A stretch of 64,000 bases of DNA from Streptomyces sp. NRRL F-525 (GTDB taxonomy: Bacteria > Actinomycetota > Actinomycetes > Streptomycetales > Streptomycetaceae): the NCBI RefSeq assembly GCF_000716605.1, contig NZ_JNXE01000004.1, forward strand, positions 62,001 through 126,000, written 5' to 3'. Shown piece after piece: positions 62,444 to 64,000 of the stretch. Made by a program: the position numbers and the translations under genes. The notes beneath the pieces are model-generated. The model was not told the DNA's origin, ran no database searches, and worked only from the letters and a program-made list of their open reading frames with translations. Position 1 is the first letter of the stretch. Every line of letters starts with the position of its first letter.

Positions 62444-62695
62444 TCAGCCTGCCATCAGATGGTCGGCCAGGCCCCGCTTGACCCCGTCGACGAACGCGGC
62501 CATCTCCTGGGGCGTGTAGATCAGAGCGGGTCCGGCGGGATCGGTCGACTGGCGCAACGCGACGCGCCCGTCGGCCAGTTGCTTGGTCTCCACGCACTGA
62601 CCTCCGTTGGGACCGCTCCAGGGGCATTCCCAGCCCTGCTCGCCGAGGTTCGACGCGGGCATCCCGTTGTAGACCTTGTCGTCCGTGGTGGTCAT
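62444..62695 (-). CDS. DUF397 small protein
   Basis: An 83-residue DUF397 protein. The motif WECPWSGPNGGQCVETKQLADGRVALRQSTDPAGPALIYTPQEMAAFVDGVKRG (key residues W, two Cys-like positions, R-x-S) is the family core. DUF397 proteins are found next to DUF5753 XRE regulators and act as antagonists or antitoxin-like partners in whiJ/abaA-type developmental loci. The start overlaps the regulator stop by four bases (ATGA). Confidence 0.92.
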   Translation of the reverse strand: MTTTDDKVYNGMPASNLGEQGWECPWSGPNGGQCVETKQLADGRVALRQSTDPAGPALIYTPQEMAAFVDGVKRGLADHLMAG

Positions 62696-63564
62696 GAGTA
62701 CTCCTTGCGCATGCGGTTCAAGAGCGCCTTGCTGTCCGCGGACGAGGTCAGCAGCGACATCCTGTTGTGCGCCTCCAGATGGGCCACGACATCGGACCGT
62801 TGGTCCAGATACATGGAGGCGGAGAGGATCTCGCTGTAGACGATGTCGGGCAGCTCCGGTTCCTGGAACCGGAAATAGGTGAAGGGTGCGCACGCCCCGA
62901 CGTGGGCACCCGCCGAGAACGGGACGATGTCGACACTGACGTGGTCCAGTTCCGAGACCTCGAGGAGCCGGTCTATCTGGTCCCGCATGACCGCGGGACC
63001 GCCCACCACCCGGTGGAGCACGGCTTCTTCCAGCACCGCCCACAGCGTGGGCGAGTCCGGCCTCTCCAGCAGACTCTGGCGGCGCAGGCGTAACTGCACC
63101 CGCCGTTCAAGGTCTTCGTCGTTGTCGTTCGGGAAGCCGCCGCTCAGCACGCCTCGCGCGTAGTCGTACGTCTGGAGGAGTCCCGTGACGTAGTGCGGCT
63201 CATAGGTACGGAGGGTCTTGGCGCCGGTCTCCAGGCTCACGTAGGCGGTGAACCAGCCCGGCAGCACATCGCGGTAGGCGTGCCACCAGCCGGGCTCGTT
63301 GGCGCGGTCCGCGAGAGCGACGAACTCCTCGATCTCCTGGCGGTCGGCGCCGTAGGTCTCCAGCAGCTTCTCGACATAGAGCGGTTTGAGGCCGACCTCG
63401 GCCTTCTCCAGACGGCGGATCGTCAGGGAGGTCACCCGCAGGGCCTTGGCGGCGTTCTCCAGGGACACGCCCGCGTCCTGTCGCCGCTCCTGCAGCCGCC
63501 GGCCGAGGATCATGCGCAGAACCGTGGGTGCACCCGCGCCGGTGCTCGACCGACCTTCGCTCAC
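62692..63564 (-). CDS. XRE-family regulator with DUF5753 domain (WhiJ-like)
   Basis: A 290-residue DNA-binding protein. The HTH near 20-75 is GVSLENAAKALRVTSLTIRRLEKAEVGLK; the DUF5753 domain fills the rest (YEPHYVTGLLQTYDYARGVL, WAVLEEAVLHRVVGG). GTG 63564 has AGGAGG six bases upstream; an in-frame TTG at 63570 is less likely. With the downstream DUF397 gene and divergent ATPase gene, it matches the whiJ/abaA paralogous gene sets of Streptomyces, which affect development and antibiotic production. Target genes are unknown. Confidence 0.93.
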   Translation of the reverse strand: MSEGRSSTGAGAPTVLRMILGRRLQERRQDAGVSLENAAKALRVTSLTIRRLEKAEVGLKPLYVEKLLETYGADRQEIEEFVALADRANEPGWWHAYRDVLPGWFTAYVSLETGAKTLRTYEPHYVTGLLQTYDYARGVLSGGFPNDNDEDLERRVQLRLRRQSLLERPDSPTLWAVLEEAVLHRVVGGPAVMRDQIDRLLEVSELDHVSVDIVPFSAGAHVGACAPFTYFRFQEPELPDIVYSEILSASMYLDQRSDVVAHLEAHNRMSLLTSSADSKALLNRMRKEYS

Positions 63565-63662
63565 GCCCAACCTCCTGAGGGACTGTCACCGGCATTAGTC
63601 TGACAGCGACTTGGTGATGTCGCCAGACAGAAACCGACGTTCTGAAATTATCAGGGAGTCGG

Positions 63663-63692
63663 TTGCAGCTTGAACTGAGCTATGGGCATAGT
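63663..63692 (+). promoter_or_regulatory. Possible promoter of right-edge ATPase gene
   Basis: TTGCAG and CATAGT are separated by 18 bp, in the AT-rich part of the divergent gap 63565-63804. Confidence 0.4.
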
Positions 63693-63804
63693 TACTTGTG
63701 TGAGCGACCTCGGCCTCAGGCTGGAACACCCCATCCACGGCAGGCCTGTTGCTGATGCCGTGCGTCTCCCGCCTGCGCCCGCCCCCGATGGAAGGCGAAC
63801 CACC

Positions 63805-64000
63805 GTGTCCCCCCACACGACTCCCTCCCCGCAGCTCTTAGACGTCGTCAGCCCGGACCTGGCGCACTGGCTGGAACTTCCCGCGCACCGCTCCGGCGTC
63901 CGGACCGCCCGGCACGCCATGGGCGCGCAACTCGCCAAGTGGCAGCTGCCCGAGGGCGTACGCGACGACGCGGTCCTGCTCATCTCCGAGCTGGCCACCA
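63805..64000 (+). CDS. Anti-sigma-type HATPase protein (partial, runs off the window)
   Basis: The frame from GTG 63805 is open to the right edge and gives 65 residues. HWLELPAHRSGVRTARHAM followed by DDAVLLISELAT is the start of an RsbW/SpoIIAB-like HATPase_c_2 domain; the ELAT segment leads into the N-box that lies beyond the window. Such ATPases accompany XRE/DUF397 pairs in whiJ/abaA loci. Divergent from the regulator at 63564. Confidence 0.85.
   Translation, partial: MSPHTTPSPQLLDVVSPDLAHWLELPAHRSGVRTARHAMGAQLAKWQLPEGVRDDAVLLISELAT

Overview
The window is a 64 kb stretch of very GC-rich actinobacterial chromosome. Streptomyces is the best fit: third-position GC bias, frequent GTG/TTG starts, dense one-component regulators (TetR, MarR, HxlR, LacI, XRE/DUF397), DUF574, DUF1996 and DUF2218 proteins, and a DEAD-box helicase/small protein/cold-shock neighbourhood typical of that genus. 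I see no rRNA, tRNA, transposase, phage gene or CRISPR array. Both edges cut genes: the last codons of a probable flavoprotein lie at the left end, and the first third of an anti-sigma-type ATPase lies at the right end.

Layout. 0-19 kb is a run of small regulator-plus-target units. These are TetR/MMPL exporter, MarR/oxidoreductase with a perfect 47-bp palindrome, GlxA-type AraC regulator/ABM protein, a second-type enolase facing an HxlR-peroxiredoxin fusion, a SDR, an aminoglycoside-phosphotransferase-like kinase, a TetX-like flavin monooxygenase facing its TetR, a DUF318 permease behind a CsoR-type palindrome, DUF2218/TetR/HTH, and an orphan Tat-exported binding protein next to a two-component system. 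19.8-26.6 kb is a sugar-uptake operon (two permeases, binding lipoprotein, GH42 beta-galactosidase) with a divergent LacI regulator. 26.6-39.4 kb is mainly housekeeping: 6-phosphogluconate dehydrogenase, long-form GAPDH, DEAD-box helicase and cold-shock protein. It also holds cell-surface proteins, including an NlpC/P60 protein behind a c-di-AMP (ydaO) riboswitch and a sortase-anchored DUF1996 protein.

39.6-48.9 kb holds a 2608-residue single-chain synthase: acyl ligase, ACP, KS, AT, DH, KR, ACP, thioesterase. It is divergent from an unknown small protein and a MpaB-type (DUF2236) oxygenase. This is the most likely source of unusual chemistry here. 48.9-60 kb is a catabolic block that resembles branched-chain 2-oxoacid and 2-methylacyl-CoA degradation: Lrp regulator, acyl-CoA dehydrogenase, HSD10-type dehydrogenase, E1alpha/E1beta/E2. 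It continues with a hydrolase, an XRE-cupin regulator, a RidA-like protein, a TetR, and a SDR/SnoaL pair with twin palindromes. A GGCAA-N6-TTGCC dyad recurs in its intergenic regions.

60-64 kb carries a secreted GH5 enzyme, a DUF574 methyltransferase and a whiJ/abaA-like set (XRE, DUF397, ATPase). The GH5 upstream region has two copies of the palindrome found at the 25 kb LacI promoter, so the two sugar loci are probably one regulon although 35 kb apart.
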